From positions 16,692 through 80,691 of the forward strand of contig JAHDQS010000011.1 of assembly GCA_018433675.1 (NCBI GenBank): a DNA stretch of 64,000 nt, written 5' to 3'. The DNA comes from Clostridia bacterium (GTDB taxonomy: Bacteria > Bacillota > Peptococcia > DRI-13 > SM3-B62). A model generated the notes under the pieces. That model had not been told where the DNA came from. It did no database searches and saw nothing but the letters and a program-made list of their open reading frames with translations. This document shows positions 52,035-59,507 of this stretch, one piece after another (position 1 is the first letter of the stretch; the number at the start of each line of letters is the position of its first letter). A program made the position numbers and the translations under genes.

Positions 52035-52062
52035 TGATATAATTATGATATAATAATGATAT
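52035..52062 (+). promoter_or_regulatory. three TGATAT repeats at the toxin-antitoxin promoter
   Basis: TGATAT occurs at 52035, 52046 and 52057, exactly 11 bases apart, overlapping TATAAT (52049-52054) of the plus-strand promoter, with TTGTCG as a possible -35. It probably is the antitoxin's own binding site; the divergent activator gene starts on the other side, so both could be affected. Confidence 0.5.
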
Positions 52063-52086
52063 ATGCTTGTTCGGAGGTAATGTCTT

Positions 52087-52416
52087 ATGTACAAAATAAT
52101 CCCTAGTACAGACTTAAGAAATAAATACACCCAAATTTCAGATTTTGCCAAACAAAGCCATGAACCTGTTGTATTAACGAAAAATGGTGAAGGCGATTTA
52201 ATAGTTATGAGTATCGAGCTTTATCAGGAAAAAGAAATCGAATTAGCTCTCTATAAAAGACTAGCAGAAAACAAAATGGATATTGCGAAAGGACATTTCG
52301 AATCTGGAGCGGATTTCTCGAAGCAACTACGAAAGTATATAAAAAATGATAATACAGCCCAAGTCAATGAATTAAAAGAAATTTACCTGAAAAAAGAGGG
52401 TTCGGAGCATGTATAA
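52087..52416 (+). CDS. type II antitoxin, Phd/YefM family
   Basis: The 109-residue protein starts MYKIIPSTDLRNKYTQISDF and has EPVVLTKNGEGDLIVMSIEL, the Phd/YefM DNA-binding fold, then a helical toxin-binding tail (YIKNDNTAQVNELKEIYLKK). It follows TTCGGAGGTAATG and overlaps the toxin by eight bases. It lies inside the tail cluster's control region, oriented against the structural genes, and may stabilise the locus. Confidence 0.88.
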   Translation: MYKIIPSTDLRNKYTQISDFAKQSHEPVVLTKNGEGDLIVMSIELYQEKEIELALYKRLAENKMDIAKGHFESGADFSKQLRKYIKNDNTAQVNELKEIYLKKEGSEHV

Positions 52417-52705
52417 TGTTATTGTTCCTTCTAAAACAAGCCTCGAAATTATCGCTGAACTTGATTTTTGGTCACAGAAGAATGTGGCTTTTGCTGAAAG
52501 AATCGCAGTAGAGCTTGACTTTCATCTTACTAAGACTCTAAAATACAATCCTAGTTTTGGTGCTCTCAAAGCTAAAAAAGCTAATCTCTATTACTTCCTG
52601 ATTGAGAAACAGTTTAAGCTGGTTTTTGAAATCGATGAATTGAATAAACAAGTGATCAGCCATTACTTTTTTAACACAAGAAGAGCCATGTCCGAATATA
52701 TTTGA
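52409..52705 (+). CDS. type II toxin, RelE/ParE family
   Basis: The 98-residue protein (MYNVIVPSKTSLEIIAELDF ... ISHYFFNTRRAMSEYI) shows the ParE-type fold: helical hairpin first, then strands ALKAKKANLYYFLIEKQFKL and VFEIDELNKQVISHYFFNTR. RelE-like toxins cut mRNA on ribosomes, ParE-like ones hit gyrase; this cannot be decided. The overlap with the antitoxin is typical and both are complete. Confidence 0.88.
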   Translation: MYNVIVPSKTSLEIIAELDFWSQKNVAFAERIAVELDFHLTKTLKYNPSFGALKAKKANLYYFLIEKQFKLVFEIDELNKQVISHYFFNTRRAMSEYI

Positions 52706-52764
52706 GTCTTCAGTTCTGTCTTACAGCACTTTTCTAATCAACAACCATATGTTTGTTGGTTTTT

Positions 52765-52953
52765 TTAAGTATAAGGAAGTAACACACCAATCAAATTGAT
52801 ATGAATAGGAAGAATATTAGCATACTTATCACTTTTTTGTACGCTATGATGAACTGCAACACCGGGATCATCTCCTTGACTTTGCAGAACATTGGCAACA
52901 CTAAGTATTGCCTCAACCTTCTCACTCCTTTCGTTATCAATACTTTGTCTCAC
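52765..52953 (-). CDS. possible small protein upstream of the tail activator (weak)
   Basis: A GTG-start 62-codon frame (MRQSIDNERSEKVEAILSVA) and, in another frame, a 42-codon TTG-start hydrophobic frame (MRQYLVLPMFCKVKEMIPVL) with AAAGGAG upstream overlap here. They cannot both be main products. Neither matches a family I know. The DNA is downstream of the minus-strand XRE gene, so some short gene is plausible. Confidence 0.25.
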   Translation of the reverse strand: MRQSIDNERSEKVEAILSVANVLQSQGDDPGVAVHHSVQKSDKYANILPIHINLIGVLLPYT

Positions 52954-53026
52954 AACGATCTCAGCTATAATATTTATTGCAGTTATCGGAATCGATGCGG
53001 GACGATATTAACGGTAGCAGTGGCCT

Positions 53027-53311
53027 TCATAATAACTCCTTACCATTGTTTCGTTCACGCAACACCGGTTCTAAAAAAAATAGTTCTTCGAACTTTGCTC
53101 CCGGAATTACACTTAATGCTTGCGCGATAAACTCATTACCAGGGACATTATACCTTGGGTCATCAATAGGTAGTTTTGTTCTCCACAGCGTTGTGTTACT
53201 GATCCCCATTTTCCTGACAAGCTTGCTTTTGTTCCAATTTAAACACTGCATCTTTTCTTCCAATTTCTCATTATTCAGCCTAATAACGTGTTTTTGAGGA
53301 ATAAATCTCAC
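53027..53311 (-). CDS. Cro/C1-type small HTH protein
   Basis: A 94-residue protein with GTG start (GGGGAGGTGCAA before it) reads VRFIPQKHVIRLNNEKLEEK and then MQCLNWNKSKLVRKMGISNT, TLWRTKLPIDDPRYNVPGNE and FIAQALSVIPGAKFEELFF, a short XRE-like HTH. It is divergent from the ImmR-like repressor, as Cro is from CI. It may repress or tune the lytic/late side. Confidence 0.7.
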   Translation of the reverse strand: MRFIPQKHVIRLNNEKLEEKMQCLNWNKSKLVRKMGISNTTLWRTKLPIDDPRYNVPGNEFIAQALSVIPGAKFEELFFLEPVLRERNNGKELL

Positions 53312-53394
53312 TTGCACCTCCCCTTTTTGTATTTCGCCCTCGCAACAATAGTATAGCAGTAGTGTTTCTTTTTCGCAACACTTATACGCTATTT

Positions 53395-53433
53395 TTTCGT
53401 CCGCGCAACAATAAATGCATTTCGTCCGCGCAA
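53395..53433. promoter_or_regulatory. operator repeats between divergent XRE genes
   Basis: The 14-mer TTTCGTCCGCGCAA occurs twice (53395-53408, 53420-53433), 25 bases apart, and weaker copies TTTCGCAACA and CTCGCAACAA lie near 53372 and 53339. Together they cover the promoters of the Cro-like gene and the ImmR-like gene (TATAAT about 53443-53448), a layout typical of phage-type switches. Confidence 0.6.
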
Positions 53434-53485
53434 TGTCTTTGTTATAATGTAAGTACATAGCATTAAGTATTAGGAGTGGTACACT

Positions 53486-53896
53486 GTGAAAACTGATTTA
53501 AATAAACTGGGAAACTGGCTTGCCGAATTGAGAGTGAAAAGTGGATATGAAAGCCAAAGGCAACTGTGTCTGGCAAGTGGTATAAGCCCGGCAACATTAT
53601 CAAGAATTGAGGCCGGAATCCAAAAGCCGGAACCGGAAACACTAAAAAAACTGGCTCCGTATTTAAAAGAAATCTCTTACGAAGAACTACTCAGAGCTGC
53701 AGGATACTTAGAAACGGATGACCCTATTATCGATGCTCTCGGTAATGATGTTGAGCTATTAGCTTTTTTCAACGAACTGCAAAAAAGAGAAGATCTCCAA
53801 TTATTATTTAAGCAGGTCAAGCCACTGTCTCCAGAAACTATTCGCAGGATAATTAAATACATAAAAATTGTTGAGGATGAGGAGAGCCTCTCTTAA
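53486..53896 (+). CDS. ImmR-like XRE repressor
   Basis: The 136-residue protein has an N-terminal XRE HTH (LGNWLAELRVKSGYESQRQL, then SGISPATLSRIEAGIQKPEP) and a helical C-terminal part that dimerises. Preceded by TAGGAGTGG. It faces the Cro-like gene across an operator-rich gap and is followed by an ImmA-like gene, which suggests the ImmR/ImmA control known from ICEBs1 and from many phage-like elements. Confidence 0.85.
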   Translation: MKTDLNKLGNWLAELRVKSGYESQRQLCLASGISPATLSRIEAGIQKPEPETLKKLAPYLKEISYEELLRAAGYLETDDPIIDALGNDVELLAFFNELQKREDLQLLFKQVKPLSPETIRRIIKYIKIVEDEESLS

Positions 53897-53937
53897 ATCT
53901 TTCCTCGAAGCGTTCTTGACAATTAAGGAGGCATGCT

Positions 53938-54207
53938 ATGTCTATGACACCTCAAGAATTGTGTCAAATATTGAGTAACGATGATTTGATGGAAGCTGAG
54001 GTTTTAAAATTTCATAACATAGAAACCCATATTGTACAGATAGATAGCGAAATATGCTGCTTTGTATATCGGTCAACTAATAATAAAATCCATGTCTTTG
54101 TAAATTCTTCCCTCTCTTCTAACGACAGAAAAATTGCTATAATTCGTGAGCTGTGCCATCTTTGTGCAGTAATGGAAAACGATAGCTTTATAATAAAAAG
54201 GAGGTAA
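53938..54207 (+). CDS. ImmA/IrrE-like protein, shortened and with altered zinc motif
   Basis: The 89-residue product (MSMTPQELCQILSNDDLMEA) resembles the first half of ImmA: NNKIHVFVNSSLSSNDRKIA then IIRELCHLCAVMEND. The usual HEXXH reads RELCH, with the first histidine missing, and the downstream third ligand region is absent because of an early stop. It follows AAGGAGG. It is probably inactive as a protease; whether it still binds the repressor is open. Confidence 0.65.
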   Translation: MSMTPQELCQILSNDDLMEAEVLKFHNIETHIVQIDSEICCFVYRSTNNKIHVFVNSSLSSNDRKIAIIRELCHLCAVMENDSFIIKRR

Positions 54208-54290
54208 CTATACGAACGGAGATATGCTTGCCCTGAGCTTAAGAAAATTTTGGCTTCCCATGGGTTAATGAATACTAAAAGTACGGGTTC

Positions 54291-55160
54291 CTACAGCAGA
54301 CGATATTCTTCACGCTTGAAATGAGTTTTCCCCTCAATCGCCGCATCCAGACGGGCAATCATCGCAGCTTTATCATCGTTGAGCCCGCCCCGCAAAGAAA
54401 GATAGTTAGAGGCATGGTTCATACGGAACACGCTGCCCGGTGAATCCATGTGCTCCAGCAACAACCGTGTTTCCTCCGCAATCTGGAGGGGGGATAATAG
54501 TTTTATCACTCCGGAGCGTACTTGTTCATACATAGGAGTATTTTCCCGCACCATCAGTGTTAAAAGGCCTATATAATCCGGATTCATTGCATTTAACGCC
54601 TTAGCGGTATCAACAGCATGTCGCTGCCAGCGTTGCGTCCCTCCCAGTCCGGAGATTACCGTAACCGAAGATAAAATCCCGCTCTTTTTAATACGCTGTC
54701 CGGCCTTGATAAGTTCCTGAGCAGTCTCCCCTTTATTGATCAACTCCAAAATTTCGTCATTGCCGGATTCTAAACCTAGATAGGCAATATACAGGCCATG
54801 CTCTTTCAGCGTTTTGAGTTCTTCATCTGTCTTTAAACGGACACTTTGCGGGGAAGCGTAAAGTGCCACCCTTTTGCACTCAGGGTAGAAATCCTTGATC
54901 GTATCAAGGATTTCTATTATCCTTTCAGTCTTCATAATCAACGCGTCCCCATCAGCCAGAAAAATCTTCTCTACACGAGGATAATATCCTCGTGCCATTC
55001 TCAAATCATCCAAAACATCCTCTACCGGACGCTGACGGAACCTCTTGCCTTTGTACATATCACAAAAGGTGCATTTATTGTAGGAGCAGCCAATGGTCGC
55101 CTGGACAATTAAGCTGTTTGCCTCACTTGGCGGACGATAAATATCTCCAACGTATCTCAT
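54291..55160 (-). CDS. radical SAM protein
   Basis: The 289-residue enzyme has the cluster motif GCSYNKCTFCDMYKG with Cys25, Cys30 and Cys33, GLESGNDEILELINKGE and later SGLGG, so the SAM barrel is present. The start MRYVGDIYRPPSEANSLIVQ belongs to a family common in anaerobes whose substrate is not known to me. It is followed upstream by a thioesterase gene 16 bases away on the same strand, so the two may be co-transcribed. Confidence 0.88.
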   Translation of the reverse strand: MRYVGDIYRPPSEANSLIVQATIGCSYNKCTFCDMYKGKRFRQRPVEDVLDDLRMARGYYPRVEKIFLADGDALIMKTERIIEILDTIKDFYPECKRVALYASPQSVRLKTDEELKTLKEHGLYIAYLGLESGNDEILELINKGETAQELIKAGQRIKKSGILSSVTVISGLGGTQRWQRHAVDTAKALNAMNPDYIGLLTLMVRENTPMYEQVRSGVIKLLSPLQIAEETRLLLEHMDSPGSVFRMNHASNYLSLRGGLNDDKAAMIARLDAAIEGKTHFKREEYRLL

Positions 55161-55176
55161 AAATCATTCTCCCTAA

Positions 55177-55659
55177 TTAATTTTTACCTTTTTCTCTTTT
55201 AAGCTTATAGCTTTTGTATCTTGCCCTGCCTTCTTCAAATAGAGTTTGCTCTTCCTCGGTCTCTATCTTGAGTCCGGGAACCTCTGTTGGCCTGCCGGAC
55301 TTATCTAGGGCTACCATGGTAAAGTATCCTGATAAAGCTTTTTCCCGAGGTCTTCCGCTAGCCAAATCTTCCACTTCGACCAGAACATATATTTCCATCG
55401 AGCTTTTACCTACATACACCACCTTTGACGTGCAGGTAACCAGACTACCAACGTAAATCGGGCGGTGAAACTGCAATTCATCCACACGGGCAGTTACACA
55501 AATTTTCCCTGAATGCTTAATTGCACAAACCCCGGCAGCCGAATCCATGAGCTTCATAATCTCACCGCCGTGGATATTCCCTGCCGCATTGGCCTGGTGA
55601 ATCAACATCACCTGGGCTAACTCTGTATACGTTTCCCGCACTGCCTTTTCTCTAGCCAT
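55177..55659 (-). CDS. acyl-CoA thioesterase (hotdog fold)
   Basis: The 160-residue enzyme shows NAAGNIHGGEIMKLMDSAAG (HGG and catalytic Asp of the YciA/BFIT group), VTARVDELQFHRPIYVGSLV and VYVGKSSMEIYVLVEVEDL. It hydrolyses acyl-CoA esters in the cytoplasm. The start is the ATG after GGAGG with nine-base spacing; it overlaps the LysR gene end by eight bases, so it is coupled to that regulator. Confidence 0.9.
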   Translation of the reverse strand: MAREKAVRETYTELAQVMLIHQANAAGNIHGGEIMKLMDSAAGVCAIKHSGKICVTARVDELQFHRPIYVGSLVTCTSKVVYVGKSSMEIYVLVEVEDLASGRPREKALSGYFTMVALDKSGRPTEVPGLKIETEEEQTLFEEGRARYKSYKLKREKGKN

Positions 55660-56587
55660 TATGCCATTCCTCCAGCTTTTCATTTTTTAGTTCCCCATCC
55701 CATTTCCAAGCAGCAACAAAATCCTTGAATTTTTCTTCAAGAGGAGAAAGACACCTGTTATTACAGTAGACTAGACTGAACTGCCTGTTAAGATTCAAGT
55801 CATCGATTTCGTATTTATTCAGCTGCCCTGAGGCGACTTCGCTTCTTATTGCAACATCAGATACAAAACTGATACCAATACCAAGTGCCACCATTTTTTT
55901 TATCGCTTCCAGACTATCATTAATTGTCTGGGAGCGAAACATGTTCATATCCAGTTTCTTTTCTTTTAGAGCATTTTCAATCAGAAGTCTTGTGCCGGAA
56001 CCTTCTTCCCTCAGCACAATATCTTCTCCCAACAAACTCTTAATACTAACAGAATCTGCTCTGAATCGTTTTTCGGGGGAGGTGATAAGCACAAGTCTAT
56101 CATCATAGAAATCGATGTATTCAAGGGTTTCAGAAGAATACTTGGCCCCAATGAATCCAAAATTTATCCTGCCTGAAAGGATTTCCTCTACTACCTCCTT
56201 GGAGTCTTTATGATGAATAGAAAAAAGAACCAGTGGATAAGCTTCCTTAAAAGCCTTAACAATGTGGGGAAGAAGATACTGTTCCGGTATTGTGCTGGCA
56301 TATATTTCCAACGTCCCCTTGATATTATTTTTGTATTCACTAAGGGAGTACTCAGCTTGGGCACAAATATTGATTATCTCCACCGCATAGCGGTAAAAGA
56401 TTTTTCCGCCTTCCGTTAAAGTGATATTCTTGCTTTTTCTATTAACCAATATAATTCCAAGTTCTCTCTCCAGCTTCTGGATGTTGCTGGTAATAGCCGG
56501 CTGCGACATAAATAACGCGTCCGCTGCTTTGGAAAAACTCTTTTTTCGAGCGACCGCAACAAAACTCTCTACCTGTTTGAACTCCAT
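55652..56587 (-). CDS. LysR family transcriptional regulator (CysB/CbbR-like)
   Basis: A 311-residue regulator has an N-terminal HTH (QVESFVAVARKKSFSKAADA, then LFMSQPAITSNIQKLERELG) and a periplasmic-binding-type sensor domain (INFGFIGAKYSSETLEYIDF, DIVLREEGSGTRLLIENALK). It is divergent from yedE across 157 bases with AT-rich promoter DNA, so it most likely activates the yedE operon in response to a sulfur- or selenium-related signal. AAGGAG precedes MEFKQVESF. Confidence 0.9.
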   Translation of the reverse strand: MEFKQVESFVAVARKKSFSKAADALFMSQPAITSNIQKLERELGIILVNRKSKNITLTEGGKIFYRYAVEIINICAQAEYSLSEYKNNIKGTLEIYASTIPEQYLLPHIVKAFKEAYPLVLFSIHHKDSKEVVEEILSGRINFGFIGAKYSSETLEYIDFYDDRLVLITSPEKRFRADSVSIKSLLGEDIVLREEGSGTRLLIENALKEKKLDMNMFRSQTINDSLEAIKKMVALGIGISFVSDVAIRSEVASGQLNKYEIDDLNLNRQFSLVYCNNRCLSPLEEKFKDFVAAWKWDGELKNEKLEEWHNG

Positions 56588-56744
56588 TTTTATCTCCTTA
56601 TCCGTTCTCTTATTCACTATTGTAATAAGTGGGGTCATAGATATAATCTTTATTAATTTCAGTTTTAAGTTTTATAGTAATATAATTTAGCTGTATTGGT
56701 ATTATACTATATTTTCAATTAGGAATAGGTGGTGTTTTCAAAAA

Positions 56745-57827
56745 ATGAACAATGTATTAGCAACTAAACGGGGCATCATCGGAGTCGGTATTGCCATTGG
56801 TGTCTTGGCTTCGCTGTTGCAATTTTGGGGGAACCCGGCAAACATGGGTATTTGCGTAGCCTGCTTTGTGCGTGATATCACAGGAGCCCTTGGTTTGCAC
56901 CGGGCCCCTGTGGTACAGTATCTGCGTCCGGAAATTATGGGTTTTGTTTTGGGTTCTTTCGCGGCGGCATATGCTTTTAAGGAATTCAGACCTAGGCTCG
57001 GCTCGGCTCCAATTGTCCGCTTTATCCTTGGTGTTTTTGCGATGATCGGAGCCCTTATCTTCCTTGGTTGCCCTTGGCGGGCAGTACTTCGTCTTGCCGG
57101 TGGCGACTTTAATGCCGTTTTAGGTTTGCTCGGTCTGGCCGCAGGCATCTGGATTGGCACGAGATTCCTTAAATCCGGATATAATTTGGGATCAAGCCAC
57201 AAAACTTATACATCTGTAGGTTGGATTTTCCCAATAATCATGCTAGGTTTTCTAATCCTAATGTTCTTTAATCCAATGCTCCCGGGGGAAAGTAAAAGCG
57301 GCATCATCTTCTACAGTGTGGAAGGCCCCGGCTCCCTGCACGCACCTTTAATTATCTCTCTTGTCGTAGGACTTATAATAGGCTTTTTAGCACAAAGAAG
57401 CCGCTTTTGTACAATGGGCGCCATACGTGATCTGCTTTTATTCAAGCAGACCCACCTTTTCGTGGGTTTAGTGAGCTTAGCGGTTGCCGCTTTTGTCACC
57501 AATCTGGCACTCAAGCAGTTTAACCCCGGATTTGCCAATCAACCTGTTGCACACACTATGCATATCTGGAACTTTGCCGGTATGGTCCTGGCGGGATTGG
57601 CATTTACCCTTGCCGGCGGCTGCCCCGGCCGTCAACTTTTCTTATCGGGAGAAGGGGATGGAGATGCCTCGGTATTTGTCATAGGCATGATTGTCGGTGC
57701 TGCCTTCGCCCACAATTTCGGACTGGCCAGTTCCGGTGCCGGAGCCACCACCGCGGGCATAATTGCACTCTTTATTGGTTTAATATCCTGTCTTTTAATT
57801 GGGTTTACAATGAGAGAAAGTATGTAG
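56745..57827 (+). CDS. yedE: YedE-type sulfur/selenium transporter
   Basis: The 360-residue membrane protein with about ten helices has two YeeE/YedE repeats: GNPANMGICVACFVRDITGA with GCPWRAVLRLAGGDF, and QRSRFCTMGAIRDLLLFKQT with LAGGCPGRQLFLSGEGDGDA. Cysteines in these pore loops are typical. Neighbours TusA/YedF-like and DUF3343 proteins point to the selenium-metabolism variant of YedE rather than thiosulfate-only uptake, but that is inference. Confidence 0.9.
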   Translation: MNNVLATKRGIIGVGIAIGVLASLLQFWGNPANMGICVACFVRDITGALGLHRAPVVQYLRPEIMGFVLGSFAAAYAFKEFRPRLGSAPIVRFILGVFAMIGALIFLGCPWRAVLRLAGGDFNAVLGLLGLAAGIWIGTRFLKSGYNLGSSHKTYTSVGWIFPIIMLGFLILMFFNPMLPGESKSGIIFYSVEGPGSLHAPLIISLVVGLIIGFLAQRSRFCTMGAIRDLLLFKQTHLFVGLVSLAVAAFVTNLALKQFNPGFANQPVAHTMHIWNFAGMVLAGLAFTLAGGCPGRQLFLSGEGDGDASVFVIGMIVGAAFAHNFGLASSGAGATTAGIIALFIGLISCLLIGFTMRESM

Positions 57828-57840
57828 GAGGGATGTAAAT

Positions 57841-58062
57841 ATGGGCAACATTATTGATGCCAAGGGGCTTTCATGTCCCCAACCGGTTATCTTGACCTTG
57901 AATGCAATAAAAAAACAAAAAAGTGGCGAACTTGTGATTTTAGTGGATACAGATACGGCAAAGGAAAATGTAAACCGCGCCGCCACGGCTCAAGGTTGGA
58001 AAGCAGCAGATATTCAACCGGAAGATAATGGATACAGGCTTGTCTTAAGAAAGGAAAACTAA
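57841..58062 (+). CDS. TusA/YedF-like sulfur (selenium) carrier
   Basis: A 73-residue protein: MGNIIDAKGLSCPQPVILTL with the CPxP motif (Cys12), then GELVILVDTDTAKENVNRAA and a C-terminal strand GYRLVLRKEN. TusA-like proteins carry a persulfide (or selenide) on this Cys. It sits 13 bases after yedE and one base before the DUF3343 gene with GGAGGGATG near the start. The intact Cys supports function as carrier. Confidence 0.92.
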   Translation: MGNIIDAKGLSCPQPVILTLNAIKKQKSGELVILVDTDTAKENVNRAATAQGWKAADIQPEDNGYRLVLRKEN

Positions 58063-58063
58063 C

Positions 58064-58600
58064 ATGTTCAAACTTTTTACCAAAAAGAAGCCGGAGCATA
58101 ATTCAGAAAACCAAGGCCGAGGGATACTTGTTTTTGAAAATACCACTGAAGTCATCAGGGCGGAAAACGAGCTGAAAGCCAGGGGATGGGAAATCAGGGT
58201 GATGGGGCCGCCCCCGAACATCCGCAGTGGTTGTGATTTGGTCATAGAATTCCCACTGATAGAAGAGTTATCTATCAGGAGAAGTCTTTCTGAGGTGAAT
58301 ATCAAACCGCTTCAAGTTGTTCCTGTCAACAGTGCTTTGCTGGAACCTGTCAGTCTTCTTCATGAAAAGAGTTACGGCAAATACCTGATGGTGAGAGCTG
58401 CTAATATGAAAATAACTGTCGAGAGGGCTACAAAGTTGATTGTTAATGTATCGGGAGGCGGTTGCCCTGACGTTCCTTATCTGGCAGGGCAGATGGTAAA
58501 CAAGCACTTGCATGAAGCTCCGCAACCCAAAGATGTAGGGTACACTCTCTGTGCTTACGCTCTCCAGATCGCTTATGATCGGATGGTGGAAATATGCTAG
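58064..58600 (+). CDS. DUF3343 protein with extra C-terminal domain
   Basis: Residues 20-75 (ILVFENTTEVIRAENELKAR and VMGPPPNIRSGCDLVIEFPL) are DUF3343, a putative Se/S-binding domain with a conserved Cys in SGCDL. The remaining 100 residues (LMVRAANMKITVERATKLIV, then VSGGGCPDVPYLAGQMVNKH) form an additional domain with another conserved-looking Cys, which I do not recognise. The stop overlaps the kinase ATG. It probably acts with the carrier and the transporter in the same pathway. Confidence 0.8.
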   Translation: MFKLFTKKKPEHNSENQGRGILVFENTTEVIRAENELKARGWEIRVMGPPPNIRSGCDLVIEFPLIEELSIRRSLSEVNIKPLQVVPVNSALLEPVSLLHEKSYGKYLMVRAANMKITVERATKLIVNVSGGGCPDVPYLAGQMVNKHLHEAPQPKDVGYTLCAYALQIAYDRMVEIC

Positions 58601-59451
58601 GTATAGTGGGGACAATCCCTGAAGCAAATTTCCCGCTTGTATCCGGTAGGGTTTTCCTGGAAGGCGACGATATTCTTATTGGAAATAAGCGCGTTAACGT
58701 GAATCGTGGCACACCGGCTATGATAGCGGCAGCTATTAAAACCCTAAATTACATGGGTAAACCTGAGCCTCACTGTTACCTGGTCGGAGATATTGGCGAC
58801 GGTGAGGGTTCTATGCATCTTTATAGACACCTAATAGACAATATTTTCGACACATCTTTCCAATCGTTGGCATTCCACTATTTTCAACCTATCGTCAGTC
58901 TATTTAAGAAAGTCATCGCAGCAATAGAAAAAATGCCTAACAGACCAATTTTAATAGCTGATGCAGGCTTTATGTATGTGGCCAAAATGGGAGGCGATGC
59001 ACCATTCTTTGATTTATTCACACCGGACGCCGGTGAACTGGCCTATTTAGCTGACGAGAAAGCCCCTCATCCCTTTTATACCAGAGGATTTATTTTGCAT
59101 GAAGAGAACCTTGTTCCGGACCTTATACAAAGGGCCTATCAACATAATAATGCTTCCTCTTATCTCCTTGTTAAGGGGGTAAAAGATTATGTAGCCGACA
59201 AAGATGGCGTCATCTCTGTAATAGACGACCCCATTGTAGAAACCCTTGAACCAATCGGTGGTACCGGGGATACATTAACGGGAATCGTCTCTGCCTTGGT
59301 TGCCTCAGGCATAGAAATAAAGACGGCATCAGCCAATGCCGCCCTGGTTAACCGCTTAGCCGGTTTTTACGCTGAGCCGACTCCGGCCACACAAATCTAT
59401 GATATTATCAAACAGATTCCTCGTGCCCTTCATGAAGTCTTGGGGGACTAG
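58594..59451 (+). CDS. sugar-kinase / NAD(P)H-hydrate dehydratase-like protein
   Basis: The 285-residue protein has a ribokinase-like YjeF-C fold: ILIADAGFMYVAKMGG, FTPDAGELAYLADE, SSYLLVKGVKDYVADKDGV and PIGGTGDTLTGIVSALVASG (GGTGDT nucleotide motif). No epimerase half is present. It occurs with YedE/DUF3343 genes in anaerobes, so a role other than NADH repair is possible. It starts by ATGCTAG overlap with the previous gene. Function is inferred from fold. Confidence 0.78.
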   Translation: MLGIVGTIPEANFPLVSGRVFLEGDDILIGNKRVNVNRGTPAMIAAAIKTLNYMGKPEPHCYLVGDIGDGEGSMHLYRHLIDNIFDTSFQSLAFHYFQPIVSLFKKVIAAIEKMPNRPILIADAGFMYVAKMGGDAPFFDLFTPDAGELAYLADEKAPHPFYTRGFILHEENLVPDLIQRAYQHNNASSYLLVKGVKDYVADKDGVISVIDDPIVETLEPIGGTGDTLTGIVSALVASGIEIKTASANAALVNRLAGFYAEPTPATQIYDIIKQIPRALHEVLGD

Positions 59452-59507
59452 CTATTAATTCCTCTACAACAATAGCATCGTTCGCAACTCTTTCAATTTG
59501 TATTATA

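Noticed and set aside
53339..53433. Repeated 14-mers as a possible mini CRISPR
   Set aside because: Only two exact copies and two weak ones, spacers of 11 bases or so, no cas genes; an operator array fits better.
37894..54207. Complete prophage
   Set aside because: No integrase, replication, terminase, portal or capsid genes can be read in any frame between the tail genes and the flanking chromosomal genes.
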